DNA from: Sphingorhabdus sp.
GTDB lineage: Bacteria > Pseudomonadota > Alphaproteobacteria > Sphingomonadales > Sphingomonadaceae
DNA: 64,000 nt
Assembly: GCA_028279555.1 (NCBI GenBank)
Contig: JANQNO010000005.1
Coordinates: forward strand, 744,001 to 808,000
Direction of reading: 5' to 3'
A program made the translations under genes and the position numbers. The notes beneath the pieces are model-generated. The model made no database searches. It was not told the DNA's origin and worked only from the letters and a program-made list of their open reading frames with translations. How positions within the stretch are numbered: the stretch's first letter is position 1; each line of letters begins with the position of its first letter. This document shows positions 53,696 to 63,090 of this stretch, in pieces.

Positions 53696-54124
53696 ATGTC
53701 ATCAGACAATACGCAGTCCTCGGAACTGCTTATCACCCTTACGGCGGATATCGTTGCAGCGCATGTCAGCAACAATAGTGTAGCCGTTTCGGATATGCCG
53801 CTCCTGATCGGCAATGTTCATGAGTCGCTAACGGGCCTCGCCAATGAAACCGATGGTCCAGCGCCGGAACCTGCCGTTCCTGTTAAATCATCCGTCAAGC
53901 GCGACTATATTGTCTGCCTCGAAGACGGCAAAAAGCTGAAAATGCTGAAGCGCCACCTGATGACGCATTACGGTATGACACCGGAGGAATACCGGGCAAA
54001 ATGGGGCCTTCCTTCCGATTACCCGATGGTGGCACCATCCTATGCCGAAGTGCGCAGGAAGCTTGCCAAGAAAATCGGCCTGGGCCGCAAACCCGGCTCG
54101 GGGCGCAAAAAGAAGAAGAAGTGA
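53696..54124 (+). CDS. mucR: MucR/Ros-family transcriptional regulator
   Basis: 142 residues. The C-terminal zinc-finger region has CLED-x9-H-x3-H (ligands in a C-x2-D rather than C-x2-C form, known within the family) with HLMTHYGMTPEEYRAKWGLPSDYPMVAPSYA, the diagnostic MucR block, and a basic GRKPGSGRKKKKK tail. MucR proteins are global silencers of AT-rich and surface genes, and so might act on the AT-rich island in this window. An AT-rich promoter region precedes it (53575-53695), and GGAGAAA is the ribosome site. Confidence 0.95.
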   Translation: MSSDNTQSSELLITLTADIVAAHVSNNSVAVSDMPLLIGNVHESLTGLANETDGPAPEPAVPVKSSVKRDYIVCLEDGKKLKMLKRHLMTHYGMTPEEYRAKWGLPSDYPMVAPSYAEVRRKLAKKIGLGRKPGSGRKKKKK

Positions 54125-54155
54125 ATTTCTGCTTGGGACGCCCATGGCATCGATC

Positions 54156-54187
54156 AGGGCTGGCGAGCACGTCAGCCCTTTTTCTTT
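54156..54187 (+). terminator. Rho-independent terminator after mucR
   Basis: AGGGCTG and CAGCCCT form a 7-bp stem around a 10-base loop, followed by TTTTCTTT, 32 bases after the mucR stop. Confidence 0.85.
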
Positions 54188-54255
54188 GGCTGCCAGATTG
54201 ACGAATCCGGACAATTCCCTACATTGAAATCAACAGAAAACAGCCAGGGCATCGC

Positions 54256-54678
54256 ATGGAAACCCGCATCGACGTTGAAGCATTATGTGCAGAAAGAGGC
54301 CTTCGGATTACCGAACAGCGCCGCGTCATTGCGCGCGTTATCTCGGATTCCGACGATCATCCCGATGTCGAGGAACTCTACAAGCGGGCCTCCAATATCG
54401 ATCCGAAAATCTCTATAGCAACCGTTTACCGCACCGTACGGCTCTTTGAAGAAGCGGGCATTCTGGACCGGCATGATTTTGGCGATGGGCGCGCACGCTA
54501 TGAAGCTGCACCGGAAGCCCATCACGACCACCTGATTGATGTGGAAACCGGCAAGGTGGTCGAATTTGTCGACCCCGAGCTGGAAGATCTTCAGAAACAG
54601 ATTGCCGAGAAGCTTGGCTATCGTCTCGTCGACCACCGAATGGAGCTTTATGGCGTTGCCATCGAAAGCGAAGGTTGA
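54256..54678 (+). CDS. fur: Ferric uptake regulator family repressor
   Basis: 140 residues with the Fur winged helix (RITEQRRVIARVI, ISIATVYRTVRLFEEAGI) and the metal-site HHDHLIDVETGKVVEF. It has no C-terminal cysteine pairs, so a structural zinc site of the E. coli kind is absent, as in many alphaproteobacterial Fur proteins. It controls iron uptake or manganese genes (Mur-like), which cannot be separated from sequence. It stands before the acyltransferase gene on the same strand. Confidence 0.93.
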   Translation: METRIDVEALCAERGLRITEQRRVIARVISDSDDHPDVEELYKRASNIDPKISIATVYRTVRLFEEAGILDRHDFGDGRARYEAAPEAHHDHLIDVETGKVVEFVDPELEDLQKQIAEKLGYRLVDHRMELYGVAIESEG

Positions 54679-54718
54679 AGCTGCAAAAAAGTGGCCCGAC
54701 AAAGTCGGTTCGATTGAG

Positions 54719-55531
54719 ATGTATAGCGGCGACGCCCCGCATGCCTACGAAAGCTGGAAGGGAGCCTCACCGCTTGGCTGGGTCAGATTTGCCCTTCGTA
54801 TGCTGGCATTGGTCGTTTCCCTGATCGTCTGCGTCCCGCTATATTATACTTGGCGCATTCTTCGCCTCCCCAATCCCTGGCCCAAATATTTCCTGCGTGC
54901 CGCCGGATTTTGCTGCGGAGCGAGAGTAACGCATAGCGGCACGGCGCTGAGGCGCGATGTATTTTTCATTTCCAACCATTTATCCTGGCTGGATATTCCG
55001 ATTTTCGGCGGCGCGAGCGGCACCGCCTTCGTATCCAAGGAAGAAATTGCCAAATGGCCGGTCATCGGCTGGCTGTGCCGGCTCAATGACACGGTTTTCG
55101 TGGCCCGGGGCAACCGGATGGCGGTGGCGGAACAAATCAACCAGGTTCGCGATGCATTATACGAAACCTGGGCAGTGACGATATTTCCAGAGGGCACAAC
55201 CTCCGATGGCACGATATTGCTGCCCTTTAAATCGCCGCTGATTCAGGTTCTTGCACCGGCTCCTCCGGGAATTCTGGTGCAGCCGGTTTACATCGATTAT
55301 GGCAGGGATGCGGCTGATATCGCCTGGCTTGGCGATGAGGGCGCTCCCGAAAATGCCTGGAGAGTCCTCACAAGGCGCGGCAATTTCCACGTCACCATAA
55401 ATTTCCTCGATCCCTTCGATCCCGATGAATATGGCCATCGCAAGGAAATCGCCGCAGAGGCCCGCCGCCGGATCGAGGCTGCAATGGAGACTGGCCTTGA
55501 CCGGGCGTCTGAAGTAAAGGCCGCGCCATGA
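54719..55531 (+). CDS. 1-acyl-sn-glycerol-3-phosphate acyltransferase (PlsC)-like
   Basis: About 270 residues with an N-terminal membrane segment ([20 protein letters not shown]) and the PlsC motifs: [12 protein letters not shown] (H-x4-D) and FPEGTTSDG. It acylates lysophospholipid or an ornithine-lipid precursor in the inner membrane. The start is uncertain: ATG at 54719 gives a protein beginning MYSGDAP; ATG at 54650 lies inside fur. It is followed by miaB with an ATGA overlap, and is probably co-transcribed with fur through to corC. Confidence 0.9.
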   Translation: MYSGDAPHAYESWKGASPLGWVRFALRMLALVVSLIVCVPLYYTWRILRLPNPWPKYFLRAAGFCCGARVTHSGTALRRDVFFISNHLSWLDIPIFGGASGTAFVSKEEIAKWPVIGWLCRLNDTVFVARGNRMAVAEQINQVRDALYETWAVTIFPEGTTSDGTILLPFKSPLIQVLAPAPPGILVQPVYIDYGRDAADIAWLGDEGAPENAWRVLTRRGNFHVTINFLDPFDPDEYGHRKEIAAEARRRIEAAMETGLDRASEVKAAP

Positions 55532-56859
55532 ATCGCGAGAAACCGAAAAAATTTCATGTCAAAAGCTTCGGCTGCCAGATGAATGTCTATGATGGCGAGC
55601 GGATGGCGGAAATGCTCGGCGAAGAGGGCATGACGGCATCCGGCAAGGAAGATGCCGATCTGGTCGTGCTCAACACCTGCCACATCCGCGAGAAGGCGGC
55701 TGAAAAGGTCTATTCGGAAATCGGCCGGCTCAAAAAGAAGGACGGCAGCAAGCCGATGATCGCCGTCGCTGGATGCGTGGCGCAGGCGGAGGGCGCAGAA
55801 ATCACCCGCCGGACAAAAGCCGTGGATATCGTCGTCGGGCCGCAGGCCTATCACAAGCTACCCGAAATGGTGGCCGAGGCGCGCAGCGGCGAACGTCCGG
55901 TCGATCTCGATCTGCCCGGCCTCGACAAATTCGGTGCGCTCCCTCGCAAACGCAAATCCGCGCCCTCCTCCTTCCTCACGGTTCAGGAAGGCTGCGATAA
56001 ATTCTGCACCTATTGCGTAGTGCCCTATACACGGGGCGCTGAAATATCCCGGCCCTATGCCAAGCTGATCGACGAGGCCAAGGCGCTGGTTGACGGCGGC
56101 GCAAAGGAAATCACCCTGCTGGGTCAGAATGTGAATGCCTGGGCGAGCGAGGATGACAAGGGTAACAGGGTCGGTCTGGACGGCCTGATCCGCACGCTCG
56201 ACCGCATCGACGGGTTGAAGCGTATTCGTTACACCACAAGCCATCCCAATGACATGAGCGAAGGTTTGATCGCGGCGCATGGCGACGTTGAAAAGCTGAT
56301 GCCCTATCTGCATCTCCCGGTACAGGCAGGGAGCGACCGCATCCTGAAAGCCATGAACCGCAGCCACAGCCGTACCAGCTATCTGCGCATTTTGGATAGA
56401 GTGCGCGCCGCGCGGCCGGATATTGCACTTTCGGGCGATTTCATCGTCGGCTTCCCGGGCGAAAGCGATTCCGATTTCGAAGAGACATTGAGCCTCGTCG
56501 AAGAGGTTCGCTATTCACAGGCCTTCAGTTTCAAATATTCGCCGCGTCCCGGAACGCCCGCTGCCACCATGCAAGATCAAGTGCCGATGGAGGTGATGGA
56601 TGAACGGCTGCAGCGCTTGCAGGCATTGCTCAACCGGCATCAGATCGAATTCAATCAGGCAACCGTGGGTAAGCGCTGTGAGTTGCTGCTGGAGCGCAAG
56701 GGAAAGCTGGACGGCCAGTGGATCGGTAAATCGCCCTGGCTGCAATCGGTGCATGTGTTGGCACCCGAAGCACAGATCGGCGATATGCTGGATGTCACGA
56801 TCAGCGAGGCAGGCCCCAATAGCCTAAAAGGAGAAATGTTGATGAAGGAAGCCGCCTGA
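55528..56859 (+). CDS. miaB: tRNA-2-methylthio-N6-dimethylallyladenosine synthase MiaB
   Basis: 443 residues. It adds the 2-methylthio group to i6A37 of tRNAs reading UNN codons. The N-terminal UPF0004 domain has Cys16, Cys51 and Cys83 for the auxiliary cluster ([20 protein letters not shown]), the radical-SAM domain has Cys156-x3-Cys160-x2-Cys163, and the C-terminal TRAM domain follows. It overlaps the acyltransferase gene (ATGA) and phoH (TGATG), an established order miaB-phoH-ybeY-corC. Confidence 0.96.
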   Translation: MNREKPKKFHVKSFGCQMNVYDGERMAEMLGEEGMTASGKEDADLVVLNTCHIREKAAEKVYSEIGRLKKKDGSKPMIAVAGCVAQAEGAEITRRTKAVDIVVGPQAYHKLPEMVAEARSGERPVDLDLPGLDKFGALPRKRKSAPSSFLTVQEGCDKFCTYCVVPYTRGAEISRPYAKLIDEAKALVDGGAKEITLLGQNVNAWASEDDKGNRVGLDGLIRTLDRIDGLKRIRYTTSHPNDMSEGLIAAHGDVEKLMPYLHLPVQAGSDRILKAMNRSHSRTSYLRILDRVRAARPDIALSGDFIVGFPGESDSDFEETLSLVEEVRYSQAFSFKYSPRPGTPAATMQDQVPMEVMDERLQRLQALLNRHQIEFNQATVGKRCELLLERKGKLDGQWIGKSPWLQSVHVLAPEAQIGDMLDVTISEAGPNSLKGEMLMKEAA

Positions 56860-57848
56860 TGGCAAAAAAGGCGCAGGCCAAAGCGGGCGACATGTCGCGT
56901 CTGGAAATGACATTCGACAAGCCGCATCTCATCAACAGCATTTTCGGCGAATTCGACCGCAATCTGGTGGCCATCGAGAACCGCCTCGGCGTCTACATCT
57001 CGGCGCGTGGCAACAAGGTGCAGATCGAAGGCGAAGCCAGCGCGATCGCACGCACGCGCGAAGTATTGGGCGACATCTATTCGCGCGTGCAGCGCGGAGA
57101 GGACATCGATCTCGAAGTCGTGCAGGCAGTGATCGCCATGGCCGACGAACCGACGCTCGATGGCATATTGCGCAAGAATGGCGGCGAAGAGCCCAAAATC
57201 ATGATCCGCACACGCAAGAAGACGCTGGTGCCGCGGAGCGCGACGCAATTGCCCTATATGGAGGCCTTGGCACGCGACGACATGATCTTTGCGCTCGGAC
57301 CGGCAGGCACAGGGAAGACCTATCTCGCCGTGGCGCAGGCCGTTGCCATGCTGATCACCGGCGCGGTCGACCGGCTTATACTGTCACGCCCCGCGGTCGA
57401 AGCAGGCGAGCGACTGGGGTTTCTGCCTGGCGATATGAAAGAAAAGGTCGATCCCTATCTGCGCCCGATATATGACGCGCTATACGACTGCCTGCCCGCC
57501 GAGCAGGTGGAGCGGCGGATAAATTCCGGGGAGATCGAGATTGCGCCGCTGGCCTTTATGCGCGGACGCACGCTCGCCGACAGTTTCATCATCCTCGACG
57601 AGGCGCAGAATACGACGCGCGAGCAGATGAAGATGTTCCTCACCCGCTTTGGCATGAATAGCCGCATGGTCATCTGCGGCGATCCGCAGCAGGTCGATAT
57701 TCCCGGCGGCTCCGAATATTCCGGGCTGGCCGATGCGGTAGGCAAGCTGGAAGGCGTGGAAGGCGTCGAGATCATCCGCTTCAAATCGAGCGATGTTGTC
57801 CGCCATCCGCTCGTCGGCCGCATTGTCGATGCCTATGAAGGCGCATGA
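56859..57848 (+). CDS. phoH: PhoH-like (YbeZ) NTPase
   Basis: 329 residues with a N-terminal KH-like/RNA-binding part (to about 115), then a RecA-like NTPase: Walker A GPAGTGKT (147-154), SRPAVEAGERLGFLPGD, FIILDEAQNTTREQMKMFLTR with Walker B, and ICGDPQQVD. It is thought to act in RNA metabolism with YbeY. It overlaps miaB by one base and ybeY by four. Confidence 0.95.
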   Translation: MAKKAQAKAGDMSRLEMTFDKPHLINSIFGEFDRNLVAIENRLGVYISARGNKVQIEGEASAIARTREVLGDIYSRVQRGEDIDLEVVQAVIAMADEPTLDGILRKNGGEEPKIMIRTRKKTLVPRSATQLPYMEALARDDMIFALGPAGTGKTYLAVAQAVAMLITGAVDRLILSRPAVEAGERLGFLPGDMKEKVDPYLRPIYDALYDCLPAEQVERRINSGEIEIAPLAFMRGRTLADSFIILDEAQNTTREQMKMFLTRFGMNSRMVICGDPQQVDIPGGSEYSGLADAVGKLEGVEGVEIIRFKSSDVVRHPLVGRIVDAYEGA

Positions 57849-58345
57849 TTACGGTCGATCTCGATAGCGCTGACGATTGGGCAAATGAAACGGATTGGCA
57901 AGCGCTGGCTCAAAAAAGCGCCGCCGCGGCCTTCAATGTCACGCAATTTGGCCAGCTTGCGGGCCGCCCGTTCGAAATCGGCATCAGCGTTCGTCTCGGC
58001 AGCGACGAAGAAGTGCGGAAACTGAATGCGCAATATCGCGGCAAGGACAGGCCAACCAACATCCTGTCGTTCCCGATGATGGATGCAGACGGCCTGCACG
58101 CGCTGGCGAACACGGACGATGGCGAAGCCCTGCTCGGCGACATGATTCTGGCCTATGAAACCTGCGCGGCAGAGGCGGCAGAAAAGGTTGTTCCGCTGGA
58201 GCAGCACGCCTGTCATCTGATTATCCACGGCACGCTGCATCTGCTCGGCTATGACCATGCAATAGACGCAGAAGCCTATGCAATGGAGGCGCTGGAGATA
58301 AAAGCGCTTGCATCATTGGGGCTTCCCAATCCATATAGCGACTAA
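57845..58345 (+). CDS. ybeY: Endoribonuclease YbeY, rRNA maturation factor
   Basis: 166 residues. The zinc site HGTLHLLGYDH (His128, His132, His138) and the earlier LNAQYRGKDRPTNILSFP are diagnostic. YbeY is a single-strand-specific endoribonuclease for 16S rRNA 3' processing and ribosome quality control. It is coupled to phoH (ATGA), and corC follows after 35 bases. Confidence 0.96.
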   Translation: MITVDLDSADDWANETDWQALAQKSAAAAFNVTQFGQLAGRPFEIGISVRLGSDEEVRKLNAQYRGKDRPTNILSFPMMDADGLHALANTDDGEALLGDMILAYETCAAEAAEKVVPLEQHACHLIIHGTLHLLGYDHAIDAEAYAMEALEIKALASLGLPNPYSD

Positions 58346-58380
58346 TCACAAACAATAGCGAGGCAGATACGCTTCCCTTT

Positions 58381-59310
58381 ATGCCAGAGGGCGACAGTAG
58401 CGGCTCCGTTTTAGGAGCAGAAGAAAATGGCGGGCAATTATGGCAGCGCATCCGCGCGCTGATCTTCCGCCGCAATTCCGAACCGACATTGCGCGAGCAG
58501 CTTGAAGAGGCCATCTCCGAACATGAGGAGGAGGCCGAAGAGGCCGCTACGCCGGAAAATGGCGACGATCTCTCCGCCGCCGAACGCATCATGCTGCGCA
58601 ATCTGCTGCATTTTTCGGAGCACCGCGTCGACGATGTGATGGTTCCGCGCAGCGAGATGATCGCGGTGGCCGACGATGCCAGCTTTGCCGATTGCATCGC
58701 AACCTTCAGCGAACATGGCCACAGCCGCCTGCCGGTCTATCACGAAAGCCTCGATAATGTGATCGGCATGGTCCACATCAAGGATATCTTCGCGGTGCTG
58801 GCCGAGGGTAAGGAAAAACCGGACTCGCTGGAGGCTTTCATCCGGCAGCCGCGCTTTGTGCCCGAAAGCATGGGCGTCCTCGAACTGCTTGATGAAATGC
58901 GCCGCACGCGCACGCATCTGGCGATTATCGTTGACGAATATTCAGGGACCGAGGGGCTGGTCACCATCGAGGATCTGGTCGAGGAAATCGTCGGCGAGAT
59001 CGAGGATGAGCATGATGACGAGCCGGAGGCGCAGTTTGACGAGGTCAGCAGCGGTGTGTGGGAGGCCGATGCGCGCGCCGAGCTTGACGATATAGCCGAG
59101 GCGATCGACCCCAGGCTGGCCCAGGTGGACGGCGATGTCGACACGCTGGGCGGGCTGGCATTCGTGACTGCGGGCGAGGTTCCCGATGTCGGCGACAAGC
59201 TGCTGCATGAAGAAAGCGGCTGGCGGCTCGAAATCCTCGAAGGCGATGAAAAGCGGGTAACGCGGATCAGGCTGCTGCAGCCGGAAGAACAGCCCGCAGC
59301 CACCGAATAA
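58381..59310 (+). CDS. corC: CorC/HlyC-type CBS-domain protein
   Basis: 309 residues with an acidic linker (EEEAEEAATPENGDD), a CBS pair (about 75-200) with MVPRSEMIAV, SRLPVYHE and IVDEYSGTEGLVTIEDLVEEIVGE, and the C-terminal transporter-associated (CorC_HlyC) domain with DTLGGLAF. It is soluble here, without the N-terminal membrane domain. A role in Mg/Co efflux support or in ribosome-linked YbeX function is suggested for relatives. It completes the miaB cluster; the next gene is on the other strand, 6 bases away. Confidence 0.92.
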   Translation: MPEGDSSGSVLGAEENGGQLWQRIRALIFRRNSEPTLREQLEEAISEHEEEAEEAATPENGDDLSAAERIMLRNLLHFSEHRVDDVMVPRSEMIAVADDASFADCIATFSEHGHSRLPVYHESLDNVIGMVHIKDIFAVLAEGKEKPDSLEAFIRQPRFVPESMGVLELLDEMRRTRTHLAIIVDEYSGTEGLVTIEDLVEEIVGEIEDEHDDEPEAQFDEVSSGVWEADARAELDDIAEAIDPRLAQVDGDVDTLGGLAFVTAGEVPDVGDKLLHEESGWRLEILEGDEKRVTRIRLLQPEEQPAATE

Positions 59311-59315
59311 GCTGG

Positions 59316-59972
59316 TCAGCCGGTCAGCGCGGCTGCCCGTTCGCGCCATACGGTGGCGAGTGTATCCAGCCTGGCCAGTTCGGCGAGCGCCTCTTTCGCT
59401 CCATCTTCGCGGTGTCCGCCGCCGATGATCAGCTTGAAGACGCGCGCCACGCTCCAGTCATGCGGTGCCTGCCCGGCCTGTTCGATCACGTCACCAGCCG
59501 CGACTTCGCCCTCCTCGATCACCCTGAAATAGAGCCCGCAGCGGCCTGTACGGATCACTTCGCGCGACAGGCCATGCACGCCGAAGCGGTGGTCGATTTT
59601 CCAGCAGGGCTGACGGCCATGACTGACCTCGACCAGCGCTCCGCCCATGCGAAAACGGTCGCCGATGCGAACTTTATCCTCGGTCAGCCCCGAAGCGCTG
59701 ATATTCTCGCCGAACGCCCCGGCATGATCGAGCAGCCGATGCCCGCCCAACTTCGCATTCCAGAAGGGATAATGTTCCGCCGGATAGAGGTGCAGCGCCT
59801 TGTCCGGCCCGCCATGATGCTTCTTGTCTGCAACTTCATCGCCCTCGAAGCCGCCCTTGCGAAGCATTACCGGCCCCGATGCCGCTTCGCGCGCCATCGC
59901 GCTTTGCGTTCCGTCGTCGCGAAATGGCCTGGGCTTGCCGATCAGCAGCGTGGCAACGAGAGATTGTATCAT
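59316..59972 (-). CDS. MOSC-domain protein (YiiM-like, with 3-alpha domain)
   Basis: About 218 residues. The MOSC domain has HHGGPDKALHLYPAEHY, AFGENISASGLTEDKVRIGD and the conserved cysteine in HGRQPCWKIDHRF, where molybdenum cofactor or sulfur is thought to bind; the C-terminal 3-alpha domain follows (AGQAPHDWSVARVFKLI). YiiM relatives reduce N-hydroxylated compounds with their redox partners. ATG at 59972 is chosen; GTG at 59984 is an alternative. Confidence 0.88.
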   Translation of the reverse strand: MIQSLVATLLIGKPRPFRDDGTQSAMAREAASGPVMLRKGGFEGDEVADKKHHGGPDKALHLYPAEHYPFWNAKLGGHRLLDHAGAFGENISASGLTEDKVRIGDRFRMGGALVEVSHGRQPCWKIDHRFGVHGLSREVIRTGRCGLYFRVIEEGEVAAGDVIEQAGQAPHDWSVARVFKLIIGGGHREDGAKEALAELARLDTLATVWRERAAALTG

Positions 59973-60108
59973 ATTTGCCGCCACGACCTTTCAAGCAGCT
60001 TTCGGTTATCCGGCTGCAGCATATCAAAAGAGCGCAAAAGCCTGTATTGAAAAAGTGAATCGAAGTTGCATATTTGCAACTGGCTCAGAAAAAGAAGGAG
60101 GTTTGGCA

Positions 60109-60627
60109 ATGAGAATCAAGGATCGGCCCGAGTTTCAGAAGAAGTTGCCCGTGATGACCTTCTCGCCCAATGACACCGTTTATGATGCTGTGCGTTCGAT
60201 GAGCGAGAAAAATTTCGGCTCGGCCGTGGTCGTGGACAAGGAAAATGTTCCCGTTGGTATCGTAACGGAACGCGATTTCATGCGCAGGTTGCTGTACAAG
60301 AATCTCGACCAGAAAAAGACCAAGCTCAGCGATATCATGACGACAGAATTGCGGCTGGCCAAAGAAGACGACAATTTGCTCGAATGGCTCAGGGAGATGT
60401 CGAATGAACGCTTCCGCCACCTTCCCGTGGTTGATGATGCCGGAAAGCTCATCGGGCTTATGAGTCAGGGCGATTTTGTCAGCTTCACATGGCCGGAGCT
60501 TTTCGCCCGCGTCAAGGAACAGGCCAAGGCGACATTCGAGGTCAATCCCTCGATTTTCGCGGCGTTGGGAGCCGCCATCGTCATAATGTTAGTCACCTTG
60601 CTGTATCTGGTATCGTCGATAAACTGA
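60109..60627 (+). CDS. CBS-domain-pair protein with C-terminal transmembrane helix
   Basis: 172 residues: two CBS motifs (FSPNDTVYDAVRSMSEKNFGSAVVVD and LRLAKEDDNLLEWLREMSNERFRHLPVVDD are the two nucleotide-pocket regions, cut short here) followed by a single C-terminal helix (about 148-168, AALGAAIVIMLVTLLYLV). CBS pairs bind adenosyl nucleotides, and the anchor suggests a membrane energy sensor. The ATG at 60109 follows AAGGAGG. Confidence 0.85.
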   Translation: MRIKDRPEFQKKLPVMTFSPNDTVYDAVRSMSEKNFGSAVVVDKENVPVGIVTERDFMRRLLYKNLDQKKTKLSDIMTTELRLAKEDDNLLEWLREMSNERFRHLPVVDDAGKLIGLMSQGDFVSFTWPELFARVKEQAKATFEVNPSIFAALGAAIVIMLVTLLYLVSSIN

Positions 60628-60700
60628 CCCTAAGGCCCTGGGCGCGCTGCAATCCGCGTCTCGCGATCAACAAGGGGGCAATCAGGCACCATGACAAGAA

Positions 60701-61285
60701 TTACTTTTGCTCATTCGCTTTTGCATTTTCATATTCCGCCATCCAGGCGGAAAACAGCATTATCGCGCTGTCGAGATTTGCTTTGACTTCATCCAGTTCG
60801 GGTGATTGGCAGCCAAGCAATATGTCATAGGCAAAAGGCGCGTATCCCGCCGGCGGAGGATCAAACCTGACCGTTACCTTGCTCAATTGGGCGTTTGCCG
60901 CGGGCAATGTGCAAGGCCTTTCCAGAGCTGACTTGATCTGATCCTCGTCGACAAGCGCCTTGATCTGCCGCGCTTTTTCATCATCGACGGAAAAATAGGA
61001 GGCTTTGCGATCTACAGCCTTACAAATGTAGCAGCGCGTGTAATGAAAGAAAATTTGATATTCGCCATCGATGCGCCGCATTGTGACCGAATCAACGGCA
61101 GCCAGCGGCCCCAATCTGTTCGGATCGCCTTTGGTCCAGCCACTGCTATAGGCGATAGACCAGGAGCTCAGCTCTCTGTCTTTTTCCTTCGCGCTTGCAT
61201 CCTGCGGGCTCAACAAAAGAGCTGAAAACACGGCCGCGCCTAGAGCAAGAGAGGGGAGATTCGGAAATTCGTTTCTTCTGAACAT
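60701..61285 (-). CDS. Secreted hypothetical protein
   Basis: 194 residues with a signal peptide (about 1-32, DASA). The mature part contains YCSS-like features: TRCYICKAVDRKASYF with a C-x2-C pair and later LGCQSP and RPCTLP cysteines, so disulfides are possible. No family is recognised. It is transcribed away from the GT4 gene upstream (113 bases apart). Confidence 0.65.
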   Translation of the reverse strand: MFRRNEFPNLPSLALGAAVFSALLLSPQDASAKEKDRELSSWSIAYSSGWTKGDPNRLGPLAAVDSVTMRRIDGEYQIFFHYTRCYICKAVDRKASYFSVDDEKARQIKALVDEDQIKSALERPCTLPAANAQLSKVTVRFDPPPAGYAPFAYDILLGCQSPELDEVKANLDSAIMLFSAWMAEYENAKANEQK

Positions 61286-61397
61286 CCGGCTTTCCTAAGC
61301 CAAAGCTGCTGTCTCGACAAGCAACCGCAAAAAAGCCGATTGCGCAGGTCGTATTGCCATTGGCATTTTCTATCGCAAGCGCCTAAAGCGCCTCTCC

Positions 61398-62555
61398 ATG
61401 CAAACCAGCGACCTTCGCATTGCCCTGTTCAGCGGCAATTACAACATGACGCTCGATGGTGCCAACAAGGCGCTCAACCGGCTCGTGGGCTATCTGCTCG
61501 GGCAGGGCGCGCAGGTTCGCGTTTACTCACCAACGGTCGACAATCCCGACTTCGAACCGACCGGCGACCTGGTCAGCGTGCCCTCTATGGCAATTCCGAA
61601 CCGCCCGGAATATCGCATCCCCCTCTCCTTCTCGCGCCGGATCCGCAAGGATATCGAGAATTTCGATCCCCATATCGTGCATATTTCGAGCCCCGACCGC
61701 GTTTCCCGGCAGGCCGCGGCCTGGGCGCGCAGGCACAATCTGCCGGTGCTGTGTTCGGTGCATACGCGCTTTGAAACCTATTTCCGCTATTATAATTTGG
61801 CCTTTGTCGAGCCGCTGATCGTCGCCTGGATACGCCGGCTGTATCGCCGCTGCGATGCACTGGTCGCGCCATCGGAAAGCTTTGCGCAGGTTCTGCGCGA
61901 ACAGCGGATGAATTATGACATCGATATCTGGTCGCGCGGGGTCGATCGCGATCTTTTCAACAGCGAGCGGCGCGACCTTGGTTGGCGCAAGGCGCAGGGA
62001 CTGGACGATGCCGTGCCAGTCATCGGCTTTCTTGGCCGGCTGGTCATGGAAAAAGGGCTCGACGTATTTGCCGACGCGATTGATCAGCTCAAGCGCCGCG
62101 ATGTTTCACACCGGGTCATGGTCATCGGCGAAGGCCCGGCCTGCGGCTGGTTCCAATCCCGCCTTCCGGACGCGGCCTTTGTCGGCTTTCAGGGCGGCGA
62201 GGATTTGCCCCGCGCAGTTGCCGGCATGGATGTGCTGTTCAACCCCAGCGTGACCGAGACTTTCGGCAATGTCACGCTGGAGGCCATGGCCTGCGGGGTG
62301 CCGGTTGTCGCGGCAAAGGCCACAGGCAGTCAGAGCCTGGTCGATGATGGAACATCGGGCCGGTTGATCCCGCCTGGTGCCGTCAGCCAGTTCGCCGATG
62401 CCCTGCAGCAATATTGCGAAGACCCCGCTTTACGCGCCGCGCATGGAAAAGCAGGCGAAGAACGCTCTCGCGACTATAGCTGGGATGCCATCAATCAGGT
62501 TGTCGCCGACACCTATCTGCGCCTGATCCGGCAAAAACGGACGGATGGACAATGA
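61398..62555 (+). CDS. GT4-family glycosyltransferase
   Basis: 385 residues of GT-B fold: N-terminal GNYNMTLDGANKALNRL glycine-rich acceptor domain, then GFLGRLVMEKGLDVFADAI and the nucleotide-sugar motif NPSVTETFGNVTLEAMACGVPVVA, the E-x7-E retaining signature. It resembles GDP-mannose-dependent mannosyltransferases of the glycolipid or MgtA-type, but the donor is not proven. The start of the GxxExxY frame overlaps its 3' end. Confidence 0.88.
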   Translation: MQTSDLRIALFSGNYNMTLDGANKALNRLVGYLLGQGAQVRVYSPTVDNPDFEPTGDLVSVPSMAIPNRPEYRIPLSFSRRIRKDIENFDPHIVHISSPDRVSRQAAAWARRHNLPVLCSVHTRFETYFRYYNLAFVEPLIVAWIRRLYRRCDALVAPSESFAQVLREQRMNYDIDIWSRGVDRDLFNSERRDLGWRKAQGLDDAVPVIGFLGRLVMEKGLDVFADAIDQLKRRDVSHRVMVIGEGPACGWFQSRLPDAAFVGFQGGEDLPRAVAGMDVLFNPSVTETFGNVTLEAMACGVPVVAAKATGSQSLVDDGTSGRLIPPGAVSQFADALQQYCEDPALRAAHGKAGEERSRDYSWDAINQVVADTYLRLIRQKRTDGQ

Positions 62556-62570
62556 TCTAGAGTTATATGA

Positions 62571-62592
62571 TCACCCGACGACCCTACGGCCC
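62571..62592. repeat. Left 22-bp inverted repeat flanking the GxxExxY gene
   Basis: TCACCCGACG-ACCCTACGGCCC; its reverse complement occurs at 63058-63079 with one mismatch. It lies between the GT4 stop and the likely GTG start of the GxxExxY gene. Confidence 0.7.
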
Positions 62593-62610
62593 AACGAAGG
62601 TAGCGACCAA

Positions 62611-63045
62611 GTGACAGATGATTGTGATATTGAGAGACTTATCCGCACTGTCATGGATTGTAGCTTCAAAATTCATCGCAGCCTCGGACCCGGACTCTTG
62701 GAGTCGGCTTATAAAATGTTGCTTGCAGATCAAGTAAGACAGCAAGGCTTGGCTGTCGAGATCGAGCGTCCGATTGGATTGCGTTTTGAAAATTCAGTAT
62801 TGAACGATGTTTACAGATTGGACATGCTGGTCGAGGACCAGCTTATTATTGAACTCAAATCTGTCGAAAAGCTCGCGCCAGTTCACAAGAAGCAATTGCT
62901 TACCTATCTGCGCATAACACATCGCCCTGTTGGCCTTCTCATCAATTTTGGCGAAGCCTTGCTAAAAAATGGGTTCATCCGCGTCATCAATAATCAAAGC
63001 GACTACATATCACCCTACAAAAGTAGAGCACAGGACAAGGCCTGA
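62611..63045 (+). CDS. GxxExxY protein (PD-(D/E)XK nuclease-like)
   Basis: 144 residues from GTG at 62611 (AAGG upstream); the frame could start at ATG 62545. The name-giving GPGLLESAYKMLL lies near residue 27, followed by YRLDMLVEDQLIIELKSVEKL, which resembles the D-x(n)-E-x-K core of PD-(D/E)XK nucleases. The function is unknown. Base usage is lower in GC than its neighbours, and it is bracketed by a 22-bp inverted repeat, hinting at a cassette. Confidence 0.88.
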   Translation: MTDDCDIERLIRTVMDCSFKIHRSLGPGLLESAYKMLLADQVRQQGLAVEIERPIGLRFENSVLNDVYRLDMLVEDQLIIELKSVEKLAPVHKKQLLTYLRITHRPVGLLINFGEALLKNGFIRVINNQSDYISPYKSRAQDKA

Positions 63046-63057
63046 ACTCGTTCCGTA

Positions 63058-63079
63058 GGGCCGTAGGGACGTCGGGTGA
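63058..63079. repeat. Right 22-bp inverted repeat flanking the GxxExxY gene
   Basis: GGGCCGTAGGGA-CGTCGGGTGA, inverted relative to 62571-62592 at 21 of 22 positions. It lies 12 bases after the GxxExxY stop. Confidence 0.7.
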
Positions 63080-63090
63080 GCTACATAATA

